Assembly: GCA_022457155.1 (NCBI GenBank)
Contig: JAJGOT010000170.1
Coordinates: 482,501-546,500 of the forward strand
From: Cladopsammia gracilis
Lineage: Eukaryota; Cnidaria; Anthozoa; Scleractinia; Dendrophylliidae
Reading direction: 5' to 3'
Length of the DNA: 64,000 bases
Shown here: positions 43,670-54,404 of the stretch, in pieces
Position numbering within the stretch: the stretch's first letter is position 1
Layout of the letters: the number at the start of each line of letters is the position of its first letter
Notes under the pieces: generated by a model
Seen by the model: the letters and a program-made list of their open reading frames with translations, nothing else
The model's database searches: none
What the model was told of the DNA's origin: nothing
Made by a program: the position numbers and the translations under genes

Positions 43670-44057
43670 ATCGCATTGAAAAAAATCTGAGAAAAACCTT
43701 AAGAGCGGAGTGGCATCCCCCCCCCCCCCCCTTGTAGTCCGAGGGTTAAAATGTAACTGATTTGGACCAAGAGTTAGAAGAGCAACAAGAGCTAAATTGG
43801 CCCATAAAGAACCAAGATGATCCCTTTAAAGTGTATATGACACGAATTTGTTTTTTGCTGTTTTCGGTTCTTTGATATGTATAAAAAAATGTTCTGAAAA
43901 AAAAATTGGTCAAAAAGATTTAAAAAACCTTTTTTTTCGCCCTCAAAACACGCTTATGTTGACTTCAAAAGTGTCCTCCCGAGCGCGCGGCCAAAATGTC
44001 ATGTGACTTGCTTGTGTGACGTCATGTGACGTAGAATGATTTGACTCGTAGCACAAA

Positions 44058-44262
44058 ATGGCAGAAAGAGAGAAGGGCAATAAGAAGAAAGGCGGGAGAT
44101 ATTGTGCGGCCGGAGCGCCAAACATTGGAAGCTGTAAAAATACTAGCTATACACCAGGTATTTAGATGCATCTCTTATCAACAAGGGCCTTCAGTGAGGG
44201 CGAAATGGCTGAAATTCGTCCGGCGGCACCACATCGATTTCGGCTCGCCGATCAACAGGTTA
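44058..44262 (+). pseudogene. THAP zinc-finger exon, broken
   Basis: The ATG at 44058 opens a Lys-rich leader and RYCAAGAPNIGSCKNTSYTP, the C-x(n)-C start of a THAP domain; a KWLKFVRRHHIDF helix matches the THAP W/R-H core. A TAG at about 44162 and a frame change just after it separate the two halves. THAP domains bind transposon ends in Kolobok and P elements. Confidence 0.65.
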
Positions 44263-46799
44263 TGAGCCTAGTTGTTTTAAAAACATCCTGGCATTTTCGT
44301 TGGGCTATAAAAGGAAACGAAACCTAATCACGGGCTCTTTTCCTACAAGAGACACCGTCCTGCCTGAAGGTTCACAAAGTTTTGAGTGAACGGAGAAAGC
44401 GACAAGTAAGCGATTTTCATTTGTTTACAATAATCTTATTCATACGTAGCATTTCGTGCGAGAATGTGGAAGTCAAACTGTATTTGGATTGTATATAAGC
44501 TTACATTTATGCCTATAACTAATGATTTTAAAGTGAATATGACACCATTTGTTTTTTGGTATTTTTGGTTCTTCGATACATTATTTTGTATGGATTTCGA
44601 TGTGCAGTATTCAGCTAAGTTCAGCGGAGCTTTCTCAGCTTATCATAACACGTTATTGTTCAGAACTGCCAGGGTGAGATAACACAAGAGTAAAATCTTA
44701 CCCATAGGCTTCAAACTAAATGGGAAGCTATAAAAGTAAAAAGTAGAGATTTATTTTTAGGCTCAGAGGTTGATGCCTTTATAAATCACAATGCTGAAGA
44801 AATAATATTTCCTGGAATAGAATTAAATTGATTACAAAATTACAGCTGGAGCAAGGAGCCCATATTGATTGGTCATTAGTGTACTGTTTATAACTATTAC
44901 TTTAGAAAAATTTATTATTTTTCCCAAACATCATCATTCTCAGCAAATTGCGGTCACCGTGGTGAATCATTGTTAGAGACTTCGACTAAATACATGTAGG
45001 GTTAGACTATTTTTCATTATACTGGAAATTATATTGACGACACTTTCTTACTTGCATCCATCCCCATCCATATATCATGATAACCACAAGAGCATGTGTT
45101 ATCCAACTACATGTAGCCAAACCGTAGAGTGCACTTCTGTTAACCTACAAGGTGGCTGTGAGTGGGCTGGGGCATTTAACATGTTAGCTGTTACATGTAC
45201 TGTCCTGAGTTCACATGTCACATTTATTAATTTTTCGGAAAGAGCTTGTTGTGTAGGTAATGATTCACTTTTTTATTCTACAGAAGCAGAACAGTCTTCC
45301 TACAACCCACATGTAGCAGTTATGTAACAATACTCAGACCAGAAGTAAAACCTCTTCAAGAAGACCTCCCATTTGCTCAGTATGCAAAAAAAACCCACTG
45401 CGCAAAAAAACCCACTGCGTGGTCATAAAGGCCAATGCAAGAAGTAACATGGCCTAAGTTTTGATGACTGTAGACCACTGTTCAGACTTAGCCCTTGAGT
45501 TAGGACTGTAAAATAAACTTAGTTCTGCCTTTTTTCTTTTAATTGATATTGACAATTACCTTTACATTACCTTTTTTGGGACTGACCTTTTTAGCTTTGT
45601 TTATGTCGATGATCTAAAAGTTATTCAATCACATACATGTAAATGCATGATGAAATTTGGAAAATCAGTTGTCTTGAGTGACATCACATGGCCTGATATA
45701 GTGATTTTCTTAAAACTGTGAAACTGTGAAAGTAGGCACTATTAGACACTAATTCCATTGTTTTCTTTTGTTTGTGTTTTAATAATTTTGATTAATTGCT
45801 AGATACTGTTTCATGGTCTTAGTAAAATCACTCTAGGGCAACCCAGACTGAATAGGTCTTTAGGACAGATAAAGAATATGGGTCAGTGCCCAGATACATG
45901 TATGTAAGTGCTACCCTTACCACCACTTATACTTTGAAATTCAGGAGTGAGGACTCCTTGGTGTGCCTTTTCTAGGGTACTAAAGAGGCATCAGTGTATT
46001 AGTGATCAGCATCAAATTTGTCCTTGTAATATCAATACTTTATCAATCAGAGAGGTCATGGGAATTAGAATATCATCTCATTACTGCAGCAATAAATGTT
46101 TGAGGACAAGAGAGGAGAATTTGTATTTTGATATGGTTAACCTCTATTAGAGTGTGGCCAAGTGCAAAGATGATGAATATCAGTTTTCTTTCACATTTTG
46201 ATAAAACTTATATTAATATGAATTCTGAATGGTCTTGTACTTGGCCGCGCTTTAAAAAAAAAGGCTAAAGTAACTCAGAAATGGCTATTGGGATCTGATA
46301 TAAAATAAAGAAAGATGATAAATATTTTTAAGCTTGGTCCCAAATCTTTCCCAAATTTGGACTGGTAACAAAATTGGAATTGTAATGCCTTACAAGTCAT
46401 TGCTACTAAAATACTGTGAATACAAAAACTAAAAAAATTAAATAAGTAAAAGGGCTCTCTGATTAAGATCAATTGAATGTCAGTGGTTTTGCCACCCCCT
46501 ACCCCTCACAAATTCACCTCAACCAAATTCACCTCCTCATTGGCTTAATTCAATCAAGTTGAGGTTCCCCTTGATATTATGGAGACTATTTTGAACAAAT
46601 AGGCTAGACTAATATGAAAATTGGTTACATTCACACTCATAATTCACATAATTAACACTCATAATTCACATAATTAACACTCATAATTTGTTAGTTGGTC
46701 AAGACTTTTATTTATTTGGTGGCTCCTAAAAGAGCCGTTGAATTGGGCCCTGTATGAATGCAATGTCTAACACCACAGTTAGACCTACAGGTACTTTCA

Positions 46800-46966
46800 A
46801 TGTTCTCTGTCCTGCAAAGTGGCATATGCAGTTGACTGGTGTGACTGGTATTTTGTCCTTATGCTATGATAAACACAGGCAGGAAGTGGCCTGGTGTTGT
46901 CCCACCCCGTGTGGCCACAAAGCTATTGTGTTGTCCATCTGTATGCAACAGCTCGTATAAATCTGA
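46800..46966 (-). pseudogene. P2X7 intracellular-domain-like fragment
   Basis: The minus strand reads RAVAYRW..., then a stop, then NTRPLPVCVYHSIRTKY. This resembles the AYR...W-x-G...PSCVV-x-x-IR block of the P2X7 C-terminal zinc domain that is abundant in cnidarian repeat-borne genes. It is short and interrupted. It probably belongs with the acidic exon at 47640-47810. Confidence 0.35.
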
Positions 46967-47639
46967 AACAGACAATTTGTAGACAGGTTATATTGTATAT
47001 AGTGTACAAGTGTGAGAAACAAAACAAGCGCGAAGACATACAGGTCGCTGTTGTGAAGTGATGCTACTTTTCGCGCCAAAAAACATCGACTGGAATTGAT
47101 TCGGGTCATATAAGTCACTCGCTATTCATGCAGGCTGTCCAACTCGCATTTACTCCAATTCCTCACTCGCTCCCTATTCTTGCGTACCGAAGTATCCTAG
47201 AGCTCCTTAGCAACCCCACCGTTGCAGTGAAAAAATGAGCGACTTCGAGCAAGTCAACAGTGAACAAAATGTAAATCTACAAACTGTAAACAATTCCCCT
47301 CATCAAACAAGCTACGACGTACCGGTACGTGTACTTCAGCTTTGACTTCGGCAGCCGTCAAAATTAAAGTTTTTCATATCATCGGATTGATTTTTTCTAC
47401 ATCAATCAACTTCATTCAGGGCTTTAGACATACACTTGTAAAAGCAACAAATTCGGACTGATCCCTATGGCGGCGATAAGTTCCACCGTCCGCATCAAAT
47501 GCATTGCATCGTTCGCATGGACATCATTTCGCGCTGTAACTTAACTGAATGGACAGTTTGAATAACTCTACTAACCAGAAATCCACGCTTACAGTTCTTC
47601 GTATCTCTCTTCTAAAAAGGTAGGTGTTAGGTCATCAAG

Positions 47640-47810
47640 GTCTTTTCCTTCCTCCGAACTTCAGCGAGTGGTTCGTCTTGATATGGAGTTATTTCGCTTT
47701 TTACACTTCCCATTCTTCTTCCGAACCTTCACTCGTATCTATACTGTCTGTAGAATCGGATAAATCGCTGAGTTATGAATCACTGGACATTTTGCCGATG
47801 AGATCAGTGG
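47640..47810 (-). pseudogene. Ser/Asp-rich exon (P2X7-like protein N-terminus)
   Basis: The minus strand carries an ATG, then a Ser/Asp/Glu-rich run (LSDLSDSTDSIDTSEGSEEE) and, in another frame, a TPYQDEPLAE word. This order is known from N-termini of P2X7-domain proteins in cnidarians. A stop and a frameshift break it. Assignment is by pattern only. Confidence 0.35.
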
Positions 47811-48280
47811 ACATTTGTAGACGAGAAAATAGCAGAATTATACCAGAAGTAAAGTCACAGTAACATAGCAAGCAAATCAAGTGACGTCATGTGACGTCAC
47901 GAGCCTGGCTCTCGTTCTACACTCGTCCCCAGACTCCGGGACATTTTTACTGGGAAAATTGGAGTTTTTCGACGCCCAAAACTATGGGAAATTTATTCTT
48001 TTTACGCATTTCAATTTCAGAACATCTTTGTATACATATCAAAGGACCAAAAACAACAAAAAGAAAATTCATGTCATATACACTTTAAGGAATAAATTAG
48101 CTCTAGAGAACTCGGGGATAATTCACACTTTGGGGATGGTAGAAATCTTTTAAATTTACAGTGTAAGATGAATATACATTAAAATAACATTGTTTATTTA
48201 ATAGTCGATAACTATTGATTGGTAGTGACATATCATATTAATTTGGAAAGTCGTATTTGACTTTGTGTGATCACACCTAG

Positions 48281-48320
48281 CATGAATAATAATAATAATA
48301 ATAATAATATAATAATATTT
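48281..48320 (+). repeat. AAT microsatellite
   Basis: About twelve AAT/ATA units. Confidence 0.9.
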
Positions 48321-48330
48321 ATTGATTTGT

Positions 48331-49540
48331 ATTGCGCAAATGTGAGTCTGGGTTTTGGTCGAGGGTCGAGTGTCGAGGGTATCATGTCGAGGGTCGAGGG
48401 TAACATGTCGAGGGTCGAGGGTACAAAGTCGAGGGTCGAGGGTAACATGTCGAGGGTCGAGGGTAACATGTCGAGGGTCGAGGGTACAAAATCGAGGGTC
48501 GAGGGTAACATGTCGAGGGTCGAGGGTAACATGTCGAGGGTCGAGGGTACAAAGTCGGGGGTCGTAAAATCTTTTTTTCCCGGTTTTTTTTCCAATTTTT
48601 TTCCCAATTCTTCATGTCTGTAAGACGTATGTAGCGTAGCTCGCCCGATATTTAAAATTTCGATCTGCGTGCAGCCTGCCGGTGAGTGAAAGATGCTTTG
48701 TTTCAAGCTTGAAAAGTGTTGACAGATTCAAACCACGGAATAACGAGTACCTTGTGTGCGAAAAAAAAAATAAGATTGGGAAAACATCCGACAGTAGTAC
48801 GTTTTACAGAACAATTCGGTGTCAACATTTTACTTTCAAATTCGTCTATAGATTGGCCATGTACGCGTGAGGCTCGCGCGAGAAAACTACCGGCGATTGT
48901 AAAAAGATGCTTTGTTTTCTAGGGGTTTTCAGTGTCGTGAATTGTAATACCTGCCGTGAATTGTAATTACAGTTGTCGTGAATTGTAATACTCCCCGGGT
49001 AATACTCGTACCTGTCGTGTCTTTTCACCATATCTATCTGCTGGTGTTCCTTGGAAATCAATTTGGAGAAGTCAGTCAGATAACTGAAACGTCGTACGTA
49101 CGCTAGATGAATAAATGAATTACATTTCCCAGCTCTTCTCGTTCACTCACCGGCAGGCTGCACGTAGATCGAAATTTAGATCGCGCGAGCTACACTACCT
49201 AAGTCTTACAGACATGAAGATTGCGAGATGGGAAAAAAAAAAACGGGACAAAGCACCTTTTTACAATCGCCGCAAGTTTTCTCGCGCGAGCCTCTTTCAC
49301 TCACCGGCAGGCTGCACGGAGATCGAAATTTTTATCGCGCGAGCTACGCTACCTACGTCATACAGACATCAAGATTGCGAGATGGAAAAAAAAACCGGAA
49401 AAAAAAAAAGATTTTACGACCCTCGACTTTGTACCCTCGACCCTCCACATGTTACCCTCGACACTCGACCCTCGACAAAAACCCAGACTCCGCAAATATC
49501 AATTAATCCAGGGAAAGAAATTTTCATTTGCGCATTACAT
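48331..49540. mobile_element. Inverted-repeat element with 21-bp tandem arrays
   Basis: The left part (48331-48700) and right part (about 49290-49540) are inverted copies that share a TGCGCAAATG word, AGTCTGGGTTTT, the GTCGAGGGTCGAGGG tandem block, an AAAATCTTTTT stretch and CACTCACCGGCAGGCTGCA. A third partial copy at 49137-49280 is in tandem with the right arm. No transposase is seen. Confidence 0.65.
48356..48560 (+). repeat. 21-bp tandem repeat, about 10 units, with 63-bp higher order
   Basis: The unit GTCGAGGGTCGAGGGTAACA(T) alternates with a variant ending GTACAAA in the order A-A-B. Because 21 is a multiple of three, frames stay open on both strands; this is not evidence of coding. 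Confidence 0.9.
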
Positions 49541-49674
49541 TGAATCTTTTTTATGTGTTATTGTTGTAATGAATTAAACTTCGTTTTGCTGTTGAGGTTA
49601 ACTAATCATTAATTATCTCAAGAGGGATCACAGTAAAAAAAAATCGCCTCATTTTAAATGGCGTTATCTTGCAG

Positions 49675-51765
49675 GTAAATCACTCACTTCAAGAAGTAAT
49701 TCAGATGTGTACAGAAAGCCAAACATCGAAACAGACTAAAGCAAGTGACGAAATCACCTATTTAATGTTCCATCTTAGTATTGCTCAAGCCGAAGGGGAC
49801 AAAGCTGAAGAGGGACGTGTGTATAACAATCTTGGCATTATTTTTCAAAGTCTCGGTGATTTCAACAAAGCCATAGAATACCACACCCTGGATCTTAGTA
49901 TAGCGAAAGACCTGGGAGATAAAGACGGAGAAGGACGAGCGTATGGCAATCTTGGCAATGCTTTTCAAAGCCTCGGTGATTTCAACAAAGCCGTACATTA
50001 TCACACCCTGCGTCTTAGTAAAGAGAAAGACCTGGGAGATAAAGCCGGAGAAGGAAGAGCGTATGGCAATCTTGGCAATGCTTTTCAAAGTCTCGGTGAT
50101 TTCAACAAAGCCGTAGAATACCACACCCTGCATCTTAGTATAGCTAAAGACCTGGGAGATAAAGCCGGAAAAGGAAGTGCGTATGGCAATCTTGGCAATG
50201 CTTTTCAATGTCTCGGTCATTTCAACAAAGCCATAGAATACCACACCCTGCGTCTTAGTATAGCGAAAGACCTGGGAGATAAAGCCGGAGAAGGAGGTGC
50301 GTATGGCAATCTTGGCAATTCTTTTCAAAGTCTCGGTGATTTCAACAAAGCCGTAGAATACCACACTCTGTGTCTTAGTATAGTGAAAGACCTGGGAGAT
50401 AAAGCCGGAGAAGGAATTGCGTACGGCAACCTTGGCAATGCTTTTCAAAGTTTAGGTGATTTCAACAAAGCCGTAGAATACCACACCCTGGATCTTAGTA
50501 TAGCGAAAGACCTGGGAGATAAAGCCAAAGAAGGAAAGGCGTATGGCAATCTTGGCGTTGCTTTGAAAAGTCTCGGTGATTTCAACAAAGCCACACAATA
50601 CCACACCCTGGGTCTTTGTATAGCAAAAGATCTGGGAGATAAAGCCGGAGAAGGAAGTGCGTATAGCAATCTTGGCAATGCTTTTGACAGTCTCGGTGAT
50701 TTCAATAAAGCCGTAAAATACCACACCAAGCATCTTAGTATAGCGAAACAACTGGGAGATAAAGCCGGAGAAGGAAATGCGTATGGCAATCTTGGCAATG
50801 CTTTTCAAAGTCTCGGTGATTTCAACAAAGCCGTAGAATACCACACCCTGCATCTTAGTATAGCGAAACAATTGGGAAATAAAGCCGGAGAAGGAAGTTC
50901 GTATGGAAATCTTGGCAATGCTTTTCAAAGTCTCAGTGATTTCATCAAAGCCGTAGAATACCACACCCTGCATCTTAGTATAGCGAAAGACCTGAGAGAT
51001 AAAGCCGGAGAAGGAAATGCCTATGGCAATCTTGGCAATGCTTTTCAAAATCTCGGTGATTTCATCAAAGCCGTAGAATACTACACCCTGCATCTTAGTA
51101 TAGCGAAAGACCTGGGAGACAAAGCCGGAGAAGGAAATGCGTACGGCAATCTTGGCGCTGCTTTTCACCGTCTCGGTGATTTCAACAAAGCCGTAGAATA
51201 CCATACCCTGCATCTTAGTATCGCGAAAGACTTGGGAGATAAAGCCGGGGAAGGAAGTGTGTATGGCAATCTTGGAAGTGTTTTTAACAGCCTCGGTGAT
51301 TTTAACAAAGCCTTAGAATATCACATCCTGCATCTTAGTATAGCAAAAGACCTGGGAGATAAAGCCGGAGAAGGAAATGCGTATGGCAATCTTGGCACTT
51401 GTTTTTGCCTTCTCGGTGATTTCAACAAAGCCGTAGAATATCACACCCTGTATCTTAGTATTGCGAAAGACCTGAAAGATAAAGCCGGAGAAGGAATTGC
51501 GTATTGCAATCTTGGCAATGCTTTTCAAAACCTCGGTGATTTCAACAAAGCTGCAGAATGTTACCAGGCAAGCGTTATGGTAATGAATGATGTAAGAAGT
51601 TCTCTACGGTCTAGAGATGAGTGGAAGATTAGTTTTCGAAGTTTATATAATCCACCCTATTTTGGTTTGTATAGAGTTTTTTTAAAACAAGGCAAGATCA
51701 AAGAAGCTTTGTTTGCTGCAGAAGAAGGACGAGCGCAAGCTCTAAACGATCTTATGGAATTGTAA
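49675..51765 (+). CDS. TPR-CHAT gene, exon 6: array of 15 TPRs, ends at premature stop
   Basis: The acceptor TCTTGCAG ends at 49674, phase 0. After a short helical lead (about 40 residues) come 15 TPRs of exactly 40 residues with consensus GDKAGEGNAYGNLGNAFQSL then GDFNKAVEYHTLHLSIAKDL. The repeats are of the TTC28/kinesin-light-chain-like type that forms a solenoid for protein or peptide binding. A post-array helix with EEGRAQALNDLMEL precedes the CHAT domain in family members. Here a TAA (51763-51765) follows LMEL directly, in frame with the CHAT coding sequence. The DNA repeats are very similar (120-bp period), which indicates recent homogenisation. Confidence 0.88.
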   Translation, partial: VNHSLQEVIQMCTESQTSKQTKASDEITYLMFHLSIAQAEGDKAEEGRVYNNLGIIFQSLGDFNKAIEYHTLDLSIAKDLGDKDGEGRAYGNLGNAFQSLGDFNKAVHYHTLRLSKEKDLGDKAGEGRAYGNLGNAFQSLGDFNKAVEYHTLHLSIAKDLGDKAGKGSAYGNLGNAFQCLGHFNKAIEYHTLRLSIAKDLGDKAGEGGAYGNLGNSFQSLGDFNKAVEYHTLCLSIVKDLGDKAGEGIAYGNLGNAFQSLGDFNKAVEYHTLDLSIAKDLGDKAKEGKAYGNLGVALKSLGDFNKATQYHTLGLCIAKDLGDKAGEGSAYSNLGNAFDSLGDFNKAVKYHTKHLSIAKQLGDKAGEGNAYGNLGNAFQSLGDFNKAVEYHTLHLSIAKQLGNKAGEGSSYGNLGNAFQSLSDFIKAVEYHTLHLSIAKDLRDKAGEGNAYGNLGNAFQNLGDFIKAVEYYTLHLSIAKDLGDKAGEGNAYGNLGAAFHRLGDFNKAVEYHTLHLSIAKDLGDKAGEGSVYGNLGSVFNSLGDFNKALEYHILHLSIAKDLGDKAGEGNAYGNLGTCFCLLGDFNKAVEYHTLYLSIAKDLKDKAGEGIAYCNLGNAFQNLGDFNKAAECYQASVMVMNDVRSSLRSRDEWKISFRSLYNPPYFGLYRVFLKQGKIKEALFAAEEGRAQALNDLMEL

Positions 51766-53007
51766 TACGCTTCAAAATCAGATCAGTCAGTGTCAAGAGA
51801 CCGTGAGGAAGAGAAAGATGACCTGTTGATCTGCACTTCATCAACCACAGCTTTTCAAGCCATAGACACCATTGACGATGGTATTAATATCTGGGTACTG
51901 TCAAAAGGTAAACTTGTTTACCACCGGGAAAAGGAGCTTGATGATCACGTTTCAAAGAATGAAGCTAGAAAATGGCAGTCCTTAATTGAAAGTGCTTATA
52001 TAAACACTGGTGTCCGTGCTGAAGTTAGGTGCGAGAATCGATCCTTGGATGCGTTTGTACGAAAAGGTGTTCACCCTGTTGAGAGATCCCCTAAGAAAAG
52101 CCCACAGCCTCCTGTCTTTGAAGGGAATCCTTTAGTCATCTTGTACAACCACATAATTGCTCCAATTGCAGACCTCGTTCAAGGTGATGAACTCATCGTT
52201 GTCCCGGATGGTCCACTGTGGCTGGCTCCTTATGCTGCCTTATTGGACCGCAAATCAAAGTACCTCTGTGAATCATTCAGAATCAGATTGATTCCCTCGC
52301 TGACCAGTTTGAAAATGATTGCTGATTGTTCACCAGAATACCACAGCAGGAGTGGTTCTCTACTTGTGGGAGATCCATACGTAGCAGATGTTACTGACCT
52401 CAAGGGAGAGAAAATCTTAGATCAACTTCCATTTGCCAAAAAAGAAGTAGAAATGATTGGGCAGATTCTCAAGGTGAAACCTCTCACGGGAGAAAAGGCC
52501 ACCAAAGATGAAGTGTTGAAAGGGCTGCGTTCAGTTGCCTTGGTTCACATTGCTGCACATGGGTGCATGGAAAGAGGTGAAATAGCTCTAACTCCAAACC
52601 CAAGACGCCAATCACGGATCCCTACAGAGGAAGATTACCTTTTAACAATGGCAGATGTGATGAGTGTGAAGCTGAGAGCCAGGCTTGTTGTGCTTAGTTG
52701 TTGTCACAGTGGTCGAGGGAAGATCAACCCTGAAGGTGTGGTCGGTATTGCTCGTGCTTTTATGGGTGCTGGTGCTCGTTCTGTTCTTGTGTCACTTTGG
52801 GCGATCGATGACGAGGCCACGCTGGAGTTCATGAGAAGTTTCTACCATCACCTTGTGAAAGGACTAAGGGCAAGCGAATCCCTGAACCAGGCCATGAAAT
52901 GTCTCAGAGAATCAGACAAGTACAGTGAAGTGAAATACTGGGCGCCTTTTGTGCTTGTTGGTGATGACGTCACACTTCAATTTGATAAAAACGAATGCGC
53001 TGGCTAA
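51766..53007 (+). pseudogene. TPR-CHAT gene, CHAT peptidase domain, behind an in-frame stop
   Basis: The frame is the same as the TPR exon and open for 413 codons to TAA at 53005. CHAT (caspase HetF associated with TPRs) is a clan CD cysteine peptidase domain. It shows [22 protein letters not shown], the catalytic His in HIAAHG (52558-52560) and the catalytic Cys in [10 protein letters not shown] (52702-52704), then a [20 protein letters not shown] stretch and W-x-IDDEAT. Both active-site residues are present. No good ATG lies near its start, so without readthrough it would not be made from this copy. A splice donor (GTAAGT, 53010) two bases after the stop suggests a spliced 3' UTR. Confidence 0.85.
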
Positions 53008-53449
53008 TGGTAAGTAACTGAATGGATATTATTTTTTTTTTGAAACATTCTTTGAAACATTCGAAACTTCATGGCGTTAAGGAATCAATAGAAGTTCGTA
53101 TCGTTGCTGTCAACGAAGTTCGTAAACTTTTAAATTGTTTTGCTCCTGTTTGCTCTGATAAAACAGTATTTTTTTAGCTAATGTCGTTAACTGTAAGTTT
53201 TTTTTTCAGTAAACTAGGTAATTCCCTAACTGTTGTTTGGAGTGTTTGTATGCATTATCTCCCTATTTTTCGTCTCTGAGTCATTTTCTGTAATTCAACA
53301 CGTGAAGTGGTAGAGAACGTTTTCGGCAAAATATTCAGTTGTTTTTCTTTTTAGCGGAGCACTTGCCAGGCCGAAGGCCTGGCTGCGCAGCCCCATACTC
53401 ATAGAACCAGAACCTGTGCCCGTCATTTTTCATGGTCATGGCTAGCGGA

Positions 53450-53994
53450 ATGTTTCGCGGGAGCGCGTGTGCCCGCCCTCCGTCCGCCCGCCGTCGCGCA
53501 GGACCGGACTACTGTAGCTCCACCGTCGCGCAGGACTAGCTCGCGGGCGCGTATGACGTCGCAAAACATGCGCGTACGACGTCATGTTGAAACCAAAGCG
53601 AGGCTTTGTTTTTCACGCGGTTACACGGCCGAATGTCACGTCAGCTAGAAAAACACTTTGCTGTTTTGCTGTGAATTTACTAAGCGGAGAAAACCGTTTG
53701 AATTAAAGGCGTTATTTCCCTGAATATTTCGCGGTTTGCTACTCAAGACAAGGATACTAATTAAGGGATACTCAGAAGCCGCTTTAGTGGAAAAAGACGA
53801 GTTTTCATGGATAAAATCTTGCTTCGAGGAACTTCATGTATTACGTTTTTATCAAATGCGGGGATGTTTGTTTTCTACGGATTTCAGAACCAGAAGCGGA
53901 GATTTGAATTTCCAAGCAAGCGAGGGACTTAAAGGTAAAACAGATTACAGTTTTCGATGAGAATTTATATTGATATCAATCTGTGAGTGACTTT
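53450..53994 (+). repeat. Dispersed repeat, copy B
   Basis: Second copy of the repeat at 13041-13552. It keeps 22 nt that copy A lacks and has a different GC-rich insertion near 53500. Confidence 0.75.
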
Positions 53995-54027
53995 TAAGAA
54001 CAAATTCCTCAGCGAAATCATTCAGTG

Positions 54028-54342
54028 AGAATATCAACAACTTCAAAGCACGCCTCCGTGCTAGAGGCTACACTCACAATCTCATTGAGAAAATAATTTC
54101 TGAGGTAAAATTCAATGAACGGAAGTCATCTTTGCAGCAAAAGGAGAACATGCGAAAAAGAATTCTGCCTTTCGTAACAACGTACCGCGCGGCGTTGCCT
54201 AATGTTAAAATCATCTAATGAGCAAATGGCATTTAATTCAGAACCAACCATTACTAAGAGAAATATACAAAGAGCCTCCCCTTATCTCATACAAAAAAGG
54301 AAAATATTTGGGGGATATACTTGTTAGAGCAAAACTCTAAAG
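54028..54342 (+). pseudogene. Penelope-like element RT C-terminal fragment
   Basis: The plus strand reads NNFKARLRARGYTHNLIEK, then KRILPFVTTYRAALPNVK, stops at TAA (about 54217), and continues in other frames as KWHLIQNQP, PPLISYKKGK and LGDILVRAKL. This succession is the end of the Penelope-like reverse transcriptase before its linker to a GIY-YIG domain. At least two frame changes. The hammerhead-rich repeats at 57.3-59.3 kb are consistent with the same class of element. Confidence 0.65.
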
Positions 54343-54404
54343 GTCACGTTCCACGTTATCACGAGCTTATGAGTCGTGTCTGGCCTGTCAACACCTCTTT
54401 TCAT

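Larger units (their letters stand above)
43826..48088. mobile_element. TTAA-flanked Kolobok-like element with THAP remnant
   Basis: TTAA at 43826-43829 and 48085-48088 flanks roughly 200-bp inverted ends starting AGTGTATATGACA(C/T)GAATTT. A THAP-domain exon lies just inside the left end, and P2X7-like fragments lie on the minus strand inside the right end. TTAA targets with a THAP domain fit the Kolobok superfamily. A second, direct copy of the left end at 44532-44600, also after TTAA, suggests nesting, so the THAP and P2X7-like pieces may belong to different copies. Confidence 0.65.
3678..53007 (+). other. Gene span: TTC4-like TPR / TPR array / CHAT protein
   Basis: I infer one gene joining 3678-3768, 6355-6516, 7707-7784, 20659-20726, 20953-21072 and 49675-53007. 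Every junction has AG/GT signals and the codon phases fit: 1 nt carried over after exons 1, 2 and 3, and phase 0 after exons 4 and 5. The first five exons match the order of the TTC4 TPR region; the last holds the TPR array and CHAT domain. Cnidarian genomes carry many TPR-CHAT genes, often annotated TTC28-like. The last intron (21073-49674) holds the Polinton and other elements. An additional phase-0 exon in that intron cannot be excluded. An in-frame TAA at 51763 breaks the reading frame. Confidence 0.75.

Noticed and set aside
49762..51213. Long minus-strand frames (up to 253 aa) over the TPR exon
   Set aside because: They are antisense shadows of the homogeneous 120-bp TPR repeats; the plus-strand frame has clear TPR consensus.
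49675..53007. Bacterial TPR-CHAT contamination
   Set aside because: Splice signals, upstream exons in matching phase and surrounding animal repeats show it is a eukaryotic gene.
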